A DNA stretch of 64,000 nt from Micromonospora globbae (GTDB lineage Bacteria > Actinomycetota > Actinomycetes > Mycobacteriales > Micromonosporaceae). The notes below the pieces were generated by a model. That model had not been told where the DNA came from. It did not search any database and saw only the letters and a program-made list of their open reading frames with translations. This document shows, piece by piece, positions 53,783 to 62,550 of the stretch. The stretch is taken from assembly GCF_003610785.1 (NCBI RefSeq), contig NZ_RAQQ01000015.1:62001-126000 (forward strand), in the 5' to 3' direction. The translations under genes and the position numbers were made by a program. Position 1 is the stretch's first letter; each line of letters opens with the position of its first letter.

Positions 53783-55288
53783 ATGGGAAAGAACGGTCGA
53801 AAGAGGAGAGTCGAGCGGGATGAGCCGCCTGCCGACGTGCGGCGCATTCCACACCAGCGCCACACCGTACCAACACCGCCACCGGACCGCAGCGAACCGC
53901 GCGTTCCCGCCCTGGAGAGGGCCATCCGCACCGTGCCCATACCCGGGGCGCCACCGCCCCTGTCCCGAGAGGGCGCCGCCGTCGGACTGGCCTTCCTCGA
54001 CATGGCCCTGCGCCAGAACCACATCCGCCGGCTCACCGAACGCCTCACGTTCGTGGAACACGGTGTGGCGAGCAGGACCACCGAGGTCGACGTCCGGTTG
54101 AGCCTGCTGGACCCGCGCCAGCGCGAAGCGAGCCATCTCTTCCAGCGACTCAGCAGCCGCAGCGCCCGCACCCGCAGGGAGGAGGAGGCCGCCACACCGA
54201 CCATCTGGGTTCCGGTCACGCGGATCTCACGGCTCAGCGTCTCACCGATCGACGTGGTCGACGCCGCGGGCAACAAACTTCCCCGGCTCACCCAGTACGA
54301 GACGTCGAGGCTGCTCGCGTCCGGCCTCTACCGGCTGCTGAAGGGAATCCTGACCAGCCAGCCGGAGTCCCGGCGCCGTGATTCCGGGATCAGCCGGCTG
54401 CTCCGGCAGGAACGCGCCCGATGGCTCATCCAGGCCGCCCTCATCGCCCTCCTGACCGAACGAAGCCGCCCGCTGAACGACACCGACGCCCACCACGTCG
54501 GGCGGCCGGCCACCCAGACCGACCGGTTGGACGAACGGGACATCCGGGAGCTCGTGCTCTCCGTCCTGCGCGCCCACGAGGCACAGTTGGAGCCCTACTT
54601 CAAGCTGGTCGACGTCGCTCTCAACGACTACCTCCTCGTCGCCGCTCTCGACGTCACGAAGGACGACCACCTGCTGAGCTACGACGCGCCGGTACACCTG
54701 CGCGAACGCGCCCCCGTCGAGAGTCCCCTGAGCGCCTGGTCGCGCTCGACCTCCGGCAGGTACTGCATCCAGTACCTGGCTCAGGTGCCGGCGGGGCTGC
54801 GCTCGTACCACATCGTCGCGGAGACCGAGGCCGGCGTGCACATCGAGGCGATGTCCCTCGTGACCGACGTCGACGCCACCCGGACCAGGGAACTGGCCAC
54901 GGATCTCAAGGCGCTCGCCCAGCGTGTACGCAAGCAGAAACCGGACCGGCCGATTGAGACTCGTCTGTTGGAACTCGAGCTGCAGGGCGCGCTCGGTCGC
55001 CTGTCCGAGCTGTTCCGCAGCCGGCAGTGGGACGCCAACGAGGCGGGGGTGGACGTCTGGGAAGGCGCCTTCCGGGACACCCGCGGGCTGATCGAGCGGT
55101 ACCTCTCGGCCGAGGACCTGATCAGCGAACAGGACCCGAACTCGACGCCGCTGCTGCGTGCCATGCTGCCCATTCCCGCCATGCTCGAACGGGCCGCGGA
55201 GGAACTGCGGGAGCACGACGTCGGCTCTGACTTCTCCGTAGTCAAGCGTCGAAAGAAGCCAGATTTGAGAACCGTCGACCGGGCTTAG
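53783..55288 (+). CDS. Protein of unknown function, 501 aa, upstream of the TIR gene
   Basis: From the ATG at 53783, preceded by a CAGGGGGACGG-like ribosome site. No signal peptide and no membrane helix. The first 60 residues are basic and proline-rich. A helical part follows (LAFLDMALRQNHIRRLTERLTFVE), then a mixed domain with YCIQYLAQVPAGLRSYHIVAETEAG and a C-terminal helical part rich in charged residues (LIERYLSAEDLISEQDPNSTPLL). I do not recognise it. The region is a little poorer in GC than the metabolic genes to the left. It is divergent from the HTH/HEAT gene and 160 bp upstream of the TIR gene on the same strand. Confidence 0.72.
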   Translation: MGKNGRKRRVERDEPPADVRRIPHQRHTVPTPPPDRSEPRVPALERAIRTVPIPGAPPPLSREGAAVGLAFLDMALRQNHIRRLTERLTFVEHGVASRTTEVDVRLSLLDPRQREASHLFQRLSSRSARTRREEEAATPTIWVPVTRISRLSVSPIDVVDAAGNKLPRLTQYETSRLLASGLYRLLKGILTSQPESRRRDSGISRLLRQERARWLIQAALIALLTERSRPLNDTDAHHVGRPATQTDRLDERDIRELVLSVLRAHEAQLEPYFKLVDVALNDYLLVAALDVTKDDHLLSYDAPVHLRERAPVESPLSAWSRSTSGRYCIQYLAQVPAGLRSYHIVAETEAGVHIEAMSLVTDVDATRTRELATDLKALAQRVRKQKPDRPIETRLLELELQGALGRLSELFRSRQWDANEAGVDVWEGAFRDTRGLIERYLSAEDLISEQDPNSTPLLRAMLPIPAMLERAAEELREHDVGSDFSVVKRRKKPDLRTVDRA

Positions 55289-55448
55289 TACGAGGTCTCC
55301 AACGCCCAGCTCCACGACATCACACAGGTGGCCTTCGGTGCGGCCCCGCCTTGTCAGCGGAGCCTGTCCCACCTTCCCGGTAAGATGCCCGCAGCACCTG
55401 CCCCGCGGTGTCTCCTCGGTATCCCCGCTCGTAGAAGTTGGAACGAGA

Positions 55449-56108
55449 ATGGTTAGACGTTTCAATCCCTCCCAGCTACGGTCCGCCGCGAACAGGCTGA
55501 AGTCACAGGCACGCCAGGTAGAGAGCGCGGGCCGTAAACTCCAGTCAGACCTTCGAAGGCTTGATCAATCGAGTCGGCGAGCACAAAGCGAGTTGAAAGC
55601 CGCTCAGCGGAAGGGCCGCACGCCGAGGCCCTCGACGTTTACGCCGTCAGAGAACGCGCTCCTAGATGAAGCGCGCGATGCCGTACTCGCAGACGTCGCT
55701 GATCGTAGTTGTGACGTGTTCCTTTCCCACGCGTCGGCTGACTCTGAGACTGCCGCCGCTCTGCATGGCGCGCTGAACGACTGCGGGCTCGAGGTATGGG
55801 TGGACTTCGCGAAGCTGCGTCTTGGTTATAGCCTTGCCCGTCAAATTGACCAGGGGATCGCGCGGTGCAGCGTCGGACTGATCCTAGTGACGCCGACGTT
55901 CCTGACTGGGCGTCACTGGACGGAGAAAGAGCTGGGGGCCTTGTTGACGAGCAGAAAGCGGGTAATTCCCATCCTGCACGACGTTTCCTTTGAGGACCTG
56001 GGGAACTTCAGTCCTTTTCTGGCTGACCTTGCCGGCCTGAGCACGGCGCATCACTCCGTCGAGGAGATTGCGGAGCAGATCGCGGGCATCTTTGACGAGG
56101 ACGACTGA
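55449..56108 (+). CDS. TIR-domain protein with N-terminal coiled coil
   Basis: 219 aa from the ATG at 55449. Residues about 8-55 form a likely coiled coil (SQARQVESAGRKLQSDLRRL), and the TIR domain begins at CDVFLSHASADSE (88-100). VWVDFAKLRLGYSLARQID is the BB-loop region. HWTEKELGALL contains W147-x3-E151, the position of the catalytic Glu of NAD+-cleaving TIR domains such as SARM1. Bacterial TIR proteins are typically NADase effectors of phage defence that are activated by a partner. Codon use is visibly less GC-rich than elsewhere, a sign of transfer. No known sensor is next to it; the unknown gene at 53783 is a candidate. Confidence 0.88.
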   Translation: MVRRFNPSQLRSAANRLKSQARQVESAGRKLQSDLRRLDQSSRRAQSELKAAQRKGRTPRPSTFTPSENALLDEARDAVLADVADRSCDVFLSHASADSETAAALHGALNDCGLEVWVDFAKLRLGYSLARQIDQGIARCSVGLILVTPTFLTGRHWTEKELGALLTSRKRVIPILHDVSFEDLGNFSPFLADLAGLSTAHHSVEEIAEQIAGIFDEDD

Positions 56109-56236
56109 AGGCTGAGGCGCGTGGCGCGCCCTATCGAGACTGGGCAGACCCAGGCTGAGGACAATGGCAAGGGCACGGGAAGAAAGTCGCTGGTGTCGGC
56201 GAGCGGCGGCTATACCTTCTCGTCAGGCCAACAAGC

Positions 56237-56917
56237 CTACAGGTCGTCGGCGTCCGGCATCAGTTTGTACCAGGCGAGTTCGTTGCCCGGTTCGTCTGCG
56301 TACCAGGCCCAGGTTCCTGAGGCGAGGTCCTTCAGTCGTCTCTTTGCGGCGCTGGCGTTTCTGGACAGGAAGGCCGTGAGGAACGAGCACCGGTCCGCCT
56401 TGATGTTCTGCTGGGCGGCCCAGGCCAACAGTGCTTTGCGGCGTTCAGTGGAGACGGGACCGTCTGTCGCGACGGCCTCGATGATCCAGAACTGGACAGG
56501 CTCGGCACCGATGTCTGCTATGACGACGTCGGGCAGGACATTGGCAATATCGATCTTGATACCTAGTGCCTGCAGGGTAGCGGTGTGCGAGGTCGAGGTC
56601 AGCGCCCCGAAGTACGGGAACGTCGCGGAGACACCCCAGTCTCGGGCGGGATCGATCGAGGTGATGTGCACCGCGAGGGTGTCGCCGGGTTCGGCGTCCT
56701 CGACGAAGAACGGCCCGGACACCGGGTTCAGGTACGGCATGCGGCACACCTGCGAGGGCAGGTCGGCTGGGCCGCGCACGAGGCCGCCGAAGCAGTCCTC
56801 GGTATGCACTTCGAGGATGTCGCCGGAGCGGACGTGCGCGACCGGGAGACGGCCCCCGAAGGTGTAGGCGAGTTCGTCGCGGGCGGGCCGGTAGGTGAAC
56901 GTGCTCACGGCGATCAC
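56237..56917 (-). CDS. Chimera: acetamidase/formamidase start fused to BsuBI/PstI-type endonuclease end
   Basis: 226 aa. Residues 1-116 match the N-terminus of the acetamidase/formamidase family (HVRSGDILEVHTEDCFGG, SGPFFVEDAEPGDTLAVHI, DWGVSATFPYFGALTS). Residues 117-226 match the C-terminal half of the BsuBI/PstI restriction endonucleases (LPDVVIADIG, IIEAVATDGPVSTERRKALL, CSFLTAFLSRNASAAKRR). The join falls after codons 115-116, which read CTGCAG, the recognition sequence of BsuBI and PstI (56570-56575). Each half lacks the rest of its enzyme, so the product is probably inactive. The start overlaps the permease stop by 4 bp, showing that the 5' part belongs to an amide-use operon. Confidence 0.8.
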   Translation of the reverse strand: MIAVSTFTYRPARDELAYTFGGRLPVAHVRSGDILEVHTEDCFGGLVRGPADLPSQVCRMPYLNPVSGPFFVEDAEPGDTLAVHITSIDPARDWGVSATFPYFGALTSTSHTATLQALGIKIDIANVLPDVVIADIGAEPVQFWIIEAVATDGPVSTERRKALLAWAAQQNIKADRCSFLTAFLSRNASAAKRRLKDLASGTWAWYADEPGNELAWYKLMPDADDL

Positions 56918-58320
56918 ACCCGCTCCATGTCACGCCCGGCCGGCTGGGTCGGTGCCAGGCCGGACAACACAGGCCGGCGACCGGCGATGTAGAGGCCAGC
57001 CAGGACGATCACGCCGAGGGCGAGCCAGGCCAGACCCAGGCGCTGGGCGGCGATATTGGCGTTGACCACCACATAGGCGAGGATCGCGAACCCGATCCCG
57101 GGCAGGACCATGTGCGCCCACCAGTTCCCGCTGCGCCGGCGGATCAAGTGATGCGCTACGACGGAGACATGAAGGACGAGGAAGGCGACCATCGCCCCGA
57201 AGTTGATCAGCGACGACAGCAGCGTGATCCCGTCCGCCCGAGTGGCCATGTACAGGCCCAAGGCGAGGGAGACGACGCCGGTGAGCAGGGTCGCGTTGAT
57301 CGGCACGCTGCGGCGCACCGACACCTTCGCCAAGAACGCGGGAAGCTGCCGGTCGCGGGCCATCGCGTACAGCAGTCGCGAGGTGGCGACCTGGGCGACC
57401 ATCGAGTTCGGCAACCCCCAGGCGATCGCGGTCGCCACCGCGCACAGGGTGGCCAGCCAGCCACCGCCGGCCACGGCGGCGGCATCGTAGAAGGCGGTGC
57501 CGTTCACATCGCCCTCGGCCAGCAGCGCGTCGGGGTCGGTGACGAGCATCGCCGCCAGCCACGTCTGCGCGATGAACAGCACCCCCGCCAGGACGAGCAC
57601 GGCGGCCATCGCGCGGCCGATCTGCCGGGCGCCGTCACGGGTCTCCTCGGCCAGCATGGAGATGCCGTCGAAGCCCAAGAAGCTGAGGACGGCGATGGAC
57701 ACCGCCCCCGCTACGAGGGACCAGGTGAAGGTGTCCGAGTTGTAGAACGCCTCCCAACTGAACCGCCCCTTGCCGGAGGCGAGGGCCCAGCCGGCGACGG
57801 CCAGGAACACCGCCAACACGACCAGTTCGCCGATGAGCATCACCCGGGTCACCACCGCGGTCATCCGAATGCCGACCGAGTTGATGATCGTGTTGACTAC
57901 GACGAACCCGAGCAGCCACAGCCACACCGGCACCGCTGGCACGGTGGCGTGCATCGCCACCGACGCCACCAGATACAACAGGCCCGGCACCAACACGTAG
58001 TCGAGCAGGATCACCCACCCGGCCAGGAACCCGACCGGCGCACTGATGCCCCGACCGGCGTAGTTGTAGACACTGCCCGACATCGGAAACGCCTTCACCA
58101 TCTGCGCGTACGAGAACGCGGTGAACACCAACGCCACCACACCAATGGCGTAGGCGAGGGCGACCATGCCGCCGGAGCCGGCGTAAACGCCGCCGAAGAT
58201 CGCCATCGGCGCGATCGGCACCATGTACACCAGGCCGTACGCGACGAGATCACGGAATCGAAGCTGGCGGCTCAACTCCTGCCGATAGCCGTACCGGGTC
58301 AGGTCATTCGAAGTTGTCAT
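56914..58320 (-). CDS. APC-superfamily amino acid or amide permease
   Basis: 468 aa with about twelve membrane helices. Family marks are QLRFRDLVAYGLVYMVPIAPMAIFGG at the first helix and SYAQMVKAFPMSGSVYNYAGRGI, then FLGFDGISMLAEETRDGARQIGRAM. It is upstream of and overlaps the acetamidase/formamidase part of the chimera, so the original operon probably imported and hydrolysed a short amide or an amino acid derivative. With the hydrolase truncated, uptake may now be orphaned. Confidence 0.9.
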   Translation of the reverse strand: MTTSNDLTRYGYRQELSRQLRFRDLVAYGLVYMVPIAPMAIFGGVYAGSGGMVALAYAIGVVALVFTAFSYAQMVKAFPMSGSVYNYAGRGISAPVGFLAGWVILLDYVLVPGLLYLVASVAMHATVPAVPVWLWLLGFVVVNTIINSVGIRMTAVVTRVMLIGELVVLAVFLAVAGWALASGKGRFSWEAFYNSDTFTWSLVAGAVSIAVLSFLGFDGISMLAEETRDGARQIGRAMAAVLVLAGVLFIAQTWLAAMLVTDPDALLAEGDVNGTAFYDAAAVAGGGWLATLCAVATAIAWGLPNSMVAQVATSRLLYAMARDRQLPAFLAKVSVRRSVPINATLLTGVVSLALGLYMATRADGITLLSSLINFGAMVAFLVLHVSVVAHHLIRRRSGNWWAHMVLPGIGFAILAYVVVNANIAAQRLGLAWLALGVIVLAGLYIAGRRPVLSGLAPTQPAGRDMERV

Positions 58321-58696
58321 CGGGGATCCCCACGGAGGTGAGAAGCGCGAGTACGGAGCGGGAAGGCGTCTGCGTCGCCGTCGAGAAGGACTTGACGGCA
58401 GCGGGCATCCGCGATTGGCGTTGCTTGGCAGCCACTCGATGTATTTCGTCGCGGTGGCTACGTCCGGATCGGCGGTGATCCGGTGCGGCAAGCTTGCCAA
58501 GCACATCCATGCAGATGGATCCCCAGGAGTGGTGAGATTTTCCCCCAGCCACGCGCGCCCGTGACCTGCACAGATTTTGATCAACTAGCGAGAATTTACC
58601 CACCCGAGGGCCGGTGGCCTCGCCGTGACCCGTACCGGTTCCGGTAAGAGGGGCGATACCGTGCGACGGGGAGGCTGCACGTAGGAGGTGACCGCG
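58321..58696. other. Divergent non-coding region, possible gene remnant
   Basis: No confident gene. On the minus strand the permease frame stays open upstream to 58584 and reads MCLASLPHRITADPDVATAT. A second frame offers a 34-codon peptide (ATG near 58408) ending at 58304, overlapping the permease start. Neither has a ribosome site; a decayed small gene is possible. The plus-strand gene starts after a GGAGGTGA ribosome site at 58684-58692. The region is A/T-richer than its surroundings around 58530-58600. Confidence 0.4.
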
Positions 58697-60166
58697 ATGG
58701 CAAGAACAACTGGTACCAAGGCGCAGCGCGATCACGTGCGCCAGACATTGGCCGGTTTCGGCGCGACGCCGGCAGCCATCGCCGCCGAGTTGCAGCGACG
58801 GTTCGGTCTGCGCCCCCGGGATGCCTTTCGACAGGCGCACGGGTGGACCCAGGACGCGGTGGCAGAGAAGTTGAACGCCAACGGTACCGGTTCGGCTACG
58901 TTCACAGGGGCGCGTATCAGCGACTACGAGCGGTGGCCCTTCGGCGGTCGTCGGCCCACCTTGGCCGCCTTGAGCGCTTTGGCGCAGGTCTTCGGGACCG
59001 AACCGAGTTGCCTGGTCGACCTGGACGATCTGACTTCTATGCCGGACGCGGACCGAGAGGTTCTGAGCGGCCGGAACGCCGCCCCGATACCTAGCCGATC
59101 CGTCACACCCCAAGCTCCGCCTGGCGCGATGGCTGAGCCGCTGCGGTGGGACCTCGGCGCTCTGCAGGACGAGACGGAATTGGTGATAGCGGTGGCAGAA
59201 CGTACGGCGAGCTTCGGCGCATGGGCGCAAGCCTCCAACGTCGGGCCCTTCACCCTTGATGATGTCGCTGCCTCCACCCGCAGGATCGCCGTCGACTATC
59301 TGACCGAGCCGCCGGTCGTCGTCTACGCCCGGGCAGGTCTATTGGCGGACCGCGTATTTCGACTTCTGCAGACGGGGCGTCAAGACCCTGATCAGTCTCG
59401 GGAGCTCTACACCTGGGCGGGGTACCTCTGCACGCTGCTTGCCTGGATGGCCGGGGACCTCGGTCATCCGGCCGCAGCCGAGTCGCAGGCGCGCACCGCG
59501 TGGATGTGCGCGGAGACCGTCCGCGACAACACGCTCCGAGCCTGGGTCCTGTCCACGGTCAGCAAGATTCACCTGTGGGAGCGACGGTTCGAGGACGCGG
59601 CGAACGCCGCCGTGCGCGGCTTCGGCCACGCTGCCGAGGGAAGCGCGGCGGTCATGTTGGCGTGCCAGGAAGCAGACGCCTGGGCGGAGATCGGCGCTGC
59701 CGACCCGGCCAGGGCGGCGCTGCGGCGGGCTGAGGAAGCCCGCCAACACGTTAGCGGCGATCCGGTGGGTGGACTACTGGCCTGCGGCTTGGTGCGCCAG
59801 CACAATTACGCTGGTTCGGTGCTGCTTCGCATCGGTGAGGCCGCCCGCGCCACCGAGCACGCCGAGCACGCTCTCGCGCAGGCCGCCGCAGATTCCTCGG
59901 TCGCCTACGGCACGCTCGCCCAGATCCGCATCTGGGCCGCCGCCGCGCATCTCAATGCCGGCAGCCTCGACGGCGCGGTCTCGGTCTTGTCTCCAGTGCT
60001 CGCTCTGCCGCCCGAACAGCGGCTTGACCCACTGGTGCACCGCCTGCGTGGCGTTGGCCGGAGCCTCGCCGGCAACCCGTCGCTGCGCACGAGCTTCGAG
60101 GCGCGAAGTGTCCAAGCAGCGATCACCGAGTTCTGCGCCACCGGCGCCGCCCGCCAACTCCCCTGA
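58697..60166 (+). CDS. XRE-family regulator with TPR-like sensor domain
   Basis: 489 aa from the ATG at 58697 (excellent ribosome site GGAGGTGA). The HTH reads FRQAHGWTQDAVAEKLNANG followed by ARISDYERWPFGGRRPTLAALSALAQVFG. The remaining 380 residues are helical TPR-like repeats (AARAALRRAEEARQHV, ATEHAEHALAQAAADS). This is the common actinobacterial XRE-TPR architecture, often linked to signalling peptides or secondary metabolism. It lies 15 bp upstream of the 2H phosphoesterase gene, so the two are one unit. Confidence 0.9.
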   Translation: MARTTGTKAQRDHVRQTLAGFGATPAAIAAELQRRFGLRPRDAFRQAHGWTQDAVAEKLNANGTGSATFTGARISDYERWPFGGRRPTLAALSALAQVFGTEPSCLVDLDDLTSMPDADREVLSGRNAAPIPSRSVTPQAPPGAMAEPLRWDLGALQDETELVIAVAERTASFGAWAQASNVGPFTLDDVAASTRRIAVDYLTEPPVVVYARAGLLADRVFRLLQTGRQDPDQSRELYTWAGYLCTLLAWMAGDLGHPAAAESQARTAWMCAETVRDNTLRAWVLSTVSKIHLWERRFEDAANAAVRGFGHAAEGSAAVMLACQEADAWAEIGAADPARAALRRAEEARQHVSGDPVGGLLACGLVRQHNYAGSVLLRIGEAARATEHAEHALAQAAADSSVAYGTLAQIRIWAAAAHLNAGSLDGAVSVLSPVLALPPEQRLDPLVHRLRGVGRSLAGNPSLRTSFEARSVQAAITEFCATGAARQLP

Positions 60167-60181
60167 CGACCTGGAGAACCA

Positions 60182-60814
60182 ATGGCAGCACCGCACGCCA
60201 CCGAGGTCCGCAACCACTGGTACTGGCGACCGGGTTGGGGGATCGGCTCCCGCTTCTACACCTGGCACATCACCTTCGACGGTCAACCCGAGGTTGAGGA
60301 ACTCGCTGACCAGTACCGAGCCCTGCTGTCCTCGCAGCCAAGCCTTGACGTCATCCCGAACCGATGGCTTCACCTCACCATGCAGGGCATCGGCTTCGTG
60401 CAGGACATTGCTACCGACGATGTCGACGCCATCGTGGCCGCCGCCAAGGATCGCTGTGCGCGCCTGTCGCCCTTCAAGCTCACCATCGGCACTCCCCACG
60501 TCGATCCCGAATCCATCCAGATCGCCGTCGACCCCGTCGAATCCGTGCGACGGCTACGCGCCGCCATCCGTAGCGCCATCGCAGACGTCTGGGGTGAGGA
60601 CCGAGTACCCGAGCCCGCCGAGCCTTACAACCCTCATCTGAGCCTGGCCTACACCAACACCGACGGTCCTGCGGCTCCGCTGATCGAGGCCCTCTCGTCC
60701 GCTCCGAAGCCCAGCGCAAACGCCGTGATCAACTCATGCCAGCTCATCATCCTCAACCGTGACGAGGGGATGTACGTGTGGGAACCGTACGCAACCGTCG
60801 AGCTCCGATCCTGA
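60182..60814 (+). CDS. 2'-5' RNA ligase-like 2H phosphoesterase
   Basis: 210 aa. The two HxT/S motifs of the 2H superfamily are present: H64-L-T66 in RWLHLTMQGI and H152-L-S154 in NPHLSLAY, spaced as in the ThpR/LigT group. Such enzymes hydrolyse or ligate 2',5'- or cyclic phosphodiester bonds of RNA ends or cyclic oligonucleotides. It is translationally close (15 bp) to the XRE-TPR regulator. The substrate is not known; some phage-encoded 2H enzymes degrade defence signalling nucleotides. Confidence 0.88.
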   Translation: MAAPHATEVRNHWYWRPGWGIGSRFYTWHITFDGQPEVEELADQYRALLSSQPSLDVIPNRWLHLTMQGIGFVQDIATDDVDAIVAAAKDRCARLSPFKLTIGTPHVDPESIQIAVDPVESVRRLRAAIRSAIADVWGEDRVPEPAEPYNPHLSLAYTNTDGPAAPLIEALSSAPKPSANAVINSCQLIILNRDEGMYVWEPYATVELRS

Positions 60815-60885
60815 AGTCTGTTCCGAACCACTGCCGCGGTCGCCGATAGCGGCCGGTCGCTCAGCCGCGGAACCGTCGCGTTGGT

Positions 60886-61230
60886 CTATGCGGGTTGAGC
60901 CGGGGCCTGCACGGGGCTCTTGTCTCCATCGAGCAGGCCGAGCAGTCCGGCGGTGAACAGTTGCCGCCGGACTGTGGGCGGGATGTTGACCAGCCGCAGG
61001 ATCCCGCCGCGCACGTGCACGGCCCGGTGGCAGGCCACCAGCGTGCTGGTGGCGGCGGGATCGAAGCGGGTCACGTTGGCGAGGTCGAGGTCGACGTGGC
61101 GGACGGTGTCGGCGCGCAGCGCGGCGAGCACGGCGTCGTACACGAGCCCGCTCGTCGGTGTGCCGAGTCGGCCGGTCAGGCTCAAGCGCACGAGCGGGCA
61201 CTCGCCGCTTGTGGTGATCGTCAGGTTCAT
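60886..61230 (-). CDS. STAS-domain protein (anti-sigma-factor antagonist-like)
   Basis: 114 aa. The fold is that of SpoIIAA-like proteins: VRLSLTGRLGTPTSGLVYDAVLAAL, then HVDLDLANVTRFDPAATSTLVACHRAVHVRGG. The loop that carries the phospho-Ser reads FDPAATSTLV, so the usual DSSG motif is altered and regulation by phosphorylation is uncertain. No anti-sigma kinase is adjacent. Convergent with the 2H gene. Confidence 0.82.
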   Translation of the reverse strand: MNLTITTSGECPLVRLSLTGRLGTPTSGLVYDAVLAALRADTVRHVDLDLANVTRFDPAATSTLVACHRAVHVRGGILRLVNIPPTVRRQLFTAGLLGLLDGDKSPVQAPAQPA

Positions 61231-61343
61231 GGCTCCTCGCTGCGCATCTCAGCGCTCAGGATACGGAGCGAGGTGCTATACAAACCCGGAAGACTACTCT
61301 CCGATTCGAAGTGACCGCTTACGGCGACTGGTCGCACAGACTG

Positions 61344-61703
61344 TCAGTCGATGAGGGGTGGCAGGTCGATGTCATCGTCGCTGTCGGGCATCGGCACCCA
61401 CCCCGGCCCGTCTGCGGCGGGAATCAGGTAAGCGGCGGCCGGTCGGGATCGGACCCACGCGAGAACGGCCTCGCGGGTGCCTTCGATCTGGTCGATGCCG
61501 GTGGTTCGGCCGGGGACCTCATCTATCCAGGTGGCGACCCAGACGACACGGCGGTGCAGGTCGCGGCCTTTGTGCAGGTAGACGGTGCCGTAGCCCTCAC
61601 GGGGCTGGGCGAGCAGTTGCCCCGGCGCGATCTCCTGGCCACGCAGCTGGGGCGGCAGGTAGTGGGCGTGCTCGCGTCGGCGTGGGGTGTCCACGACCCG
61701 CAT
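61344..61703 (-). CDS. Hypothetical protein
   Basis: 119 aa from an ATG at 61703. YGTVYLHKGRDLHRRVVWVATWIDEV and LIPAADGPGWVPMP are the more ordered parts; the end is acidic (DSDDDIDLPP). No family, signal or membrane segment is recognised. It sits in a run of small minus-strand genes next to mobile-element genes. Confidence 0.6.
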   Translation of the reverse strand: MRVVDTPRRREHAHYLPPQLRGQEIAPGQLLAQPREGYGTVYLHKGRDLHRRVVWVATWIDEVPGRTTGIDQIEGTREAVLAWVRSRPAAAYLIPAADGPGWVPMPDSDDDIDLPPLID

Positions 61704-61779
61704 CGTAGTGTGGCCGCGCGGCGAGGGTCGCCGCCCAGCGATGTAGTTCCCATGGGGTCGGCGGGCAGGTGAAGGGGGT

Positions 61780-61806
61780 TGCGCCCGCCCCCTGGGGGCG
61801 GGCGCA
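61780..61806 (-). terminator. Terminator of the minus-strand accessory genes
   Basis: A 13-bp perfect stem with a one-base loop (TGCGCCCGCCCCC paired with its complement). It begins 2 bp after the stop of the gene at 61809-62093 on the minus strand. Confidence 0.8.
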
Positions 61807-61808
61807 GG

Positions 61809-62093
61809 TCACGCGGCGCGTGGTGGTGCGGGTTGGTGTAGGCGGAGTAGGCGGGCGAGGGTGGCGGCTTGGTCGACGGTGGGGAGGCCGGCTTCGGCGG
61901 CGAGGGCTTGGATCTCGGTTTCGGTGGCGGGGTCGGTCAGGTAGCGGGCCATCGACAGCGTTCCCGGAAGGACGGGAGGGTCGGTGTCGGGGTGTGCGGT
62001 CGGGGCCTCGCCGTCGGTTGTCCGCGTGGGCGGGGTCGGCGGCGACGGGTGTGGTGTGTTCGCGCGTGATGTCTGGTCACGGCGTGTGGCCAT
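61809..62093 (-). CDS. Small hypothetical protein with disordered N-terminus
   Basis: 94 aa from the ATG at 62093, which has a GGAGGGA ribosome site. The first 45 residues are rich in Pro/Thr and likely disordered. The rest (MARYLTDPATETEIQALAAEAGLPTVDQAATLARLLRLH) is helical. No function can be given. It is the last gene before the terminator at 61780. Confidence 0.6.
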   Translation of the reverse strand: MATRRDQTSRANTPHPSPPTPPTRTTDGEAPTAHPDTDPPVLPGTLSMARYLTDPATETEIQALAAEAGLPTVDQAATLARLLRLHQPAPPRAA

Positions 62094-62550
62094 GTCCCTC
62101 CCAGGACGGCTCGTGGCGTGAGGACGTGGTGTGGGGCCATGGGGACCTCCTTCGCGGTGGTGGGAACTCGTTGAAGATCGATCGCCGGATCGCGCAGCCT
62201 GCGGGCGGCGGCGGGTCGGCGTCGGTGAAGGGCCGCGGACTGTAGCTCCGGTGGCCGTGGAGGTGAAGACGTGCGCCACTCACAGCGACTCACAACGGGC
62301 GAGCCGCTGGTGTGAGTGGGCCGGGCGGTCGTGGGCTCTGTCGCCGGACAGCGTCCGGTGACAGTCGTTGACAGCTTCCGGGAACTGCCGCTCCGCTGCC
62401 GCCCGACGCGCAGCCCGGCCCGGTCGCCTCGGTGCGGGCCGCAGGGCGGGCGGTGACGGCTGCCCCCGGTTGGGGGCGGGCACGGGCGGGTTCGGCGGCG
62501 TGTGGGCGAGTGGGACGCCCGTGCGCGCCGTGTGCTCCGCCCCGCCCGCA
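62094..62550. other. Non-coding stretch with paired TGACAG motifs
   Basis: No gene stands out; several short overlapping frames show no ribosome site or ordered protein. Two TGACAG motifs lie at 62359-62364 and 62369-62374, the same motif as the cluster at the right end of the window. Confidence 0.4.

Noticed and set aside
58321..58696. Guanidine or other riboswitch upstream of the permease/amidase operon
   Set aside because: Looked for conserved aptamer blocks on the minus strand and found none I could recognise.
58304..59230. 308-codon minus-strand frame over the XRE-TPR gene start
   Set aside because: Mostly antisense to a gene with a strong ribosome site and HTH; only its last 34 codons lie outside and are mentioned separately.
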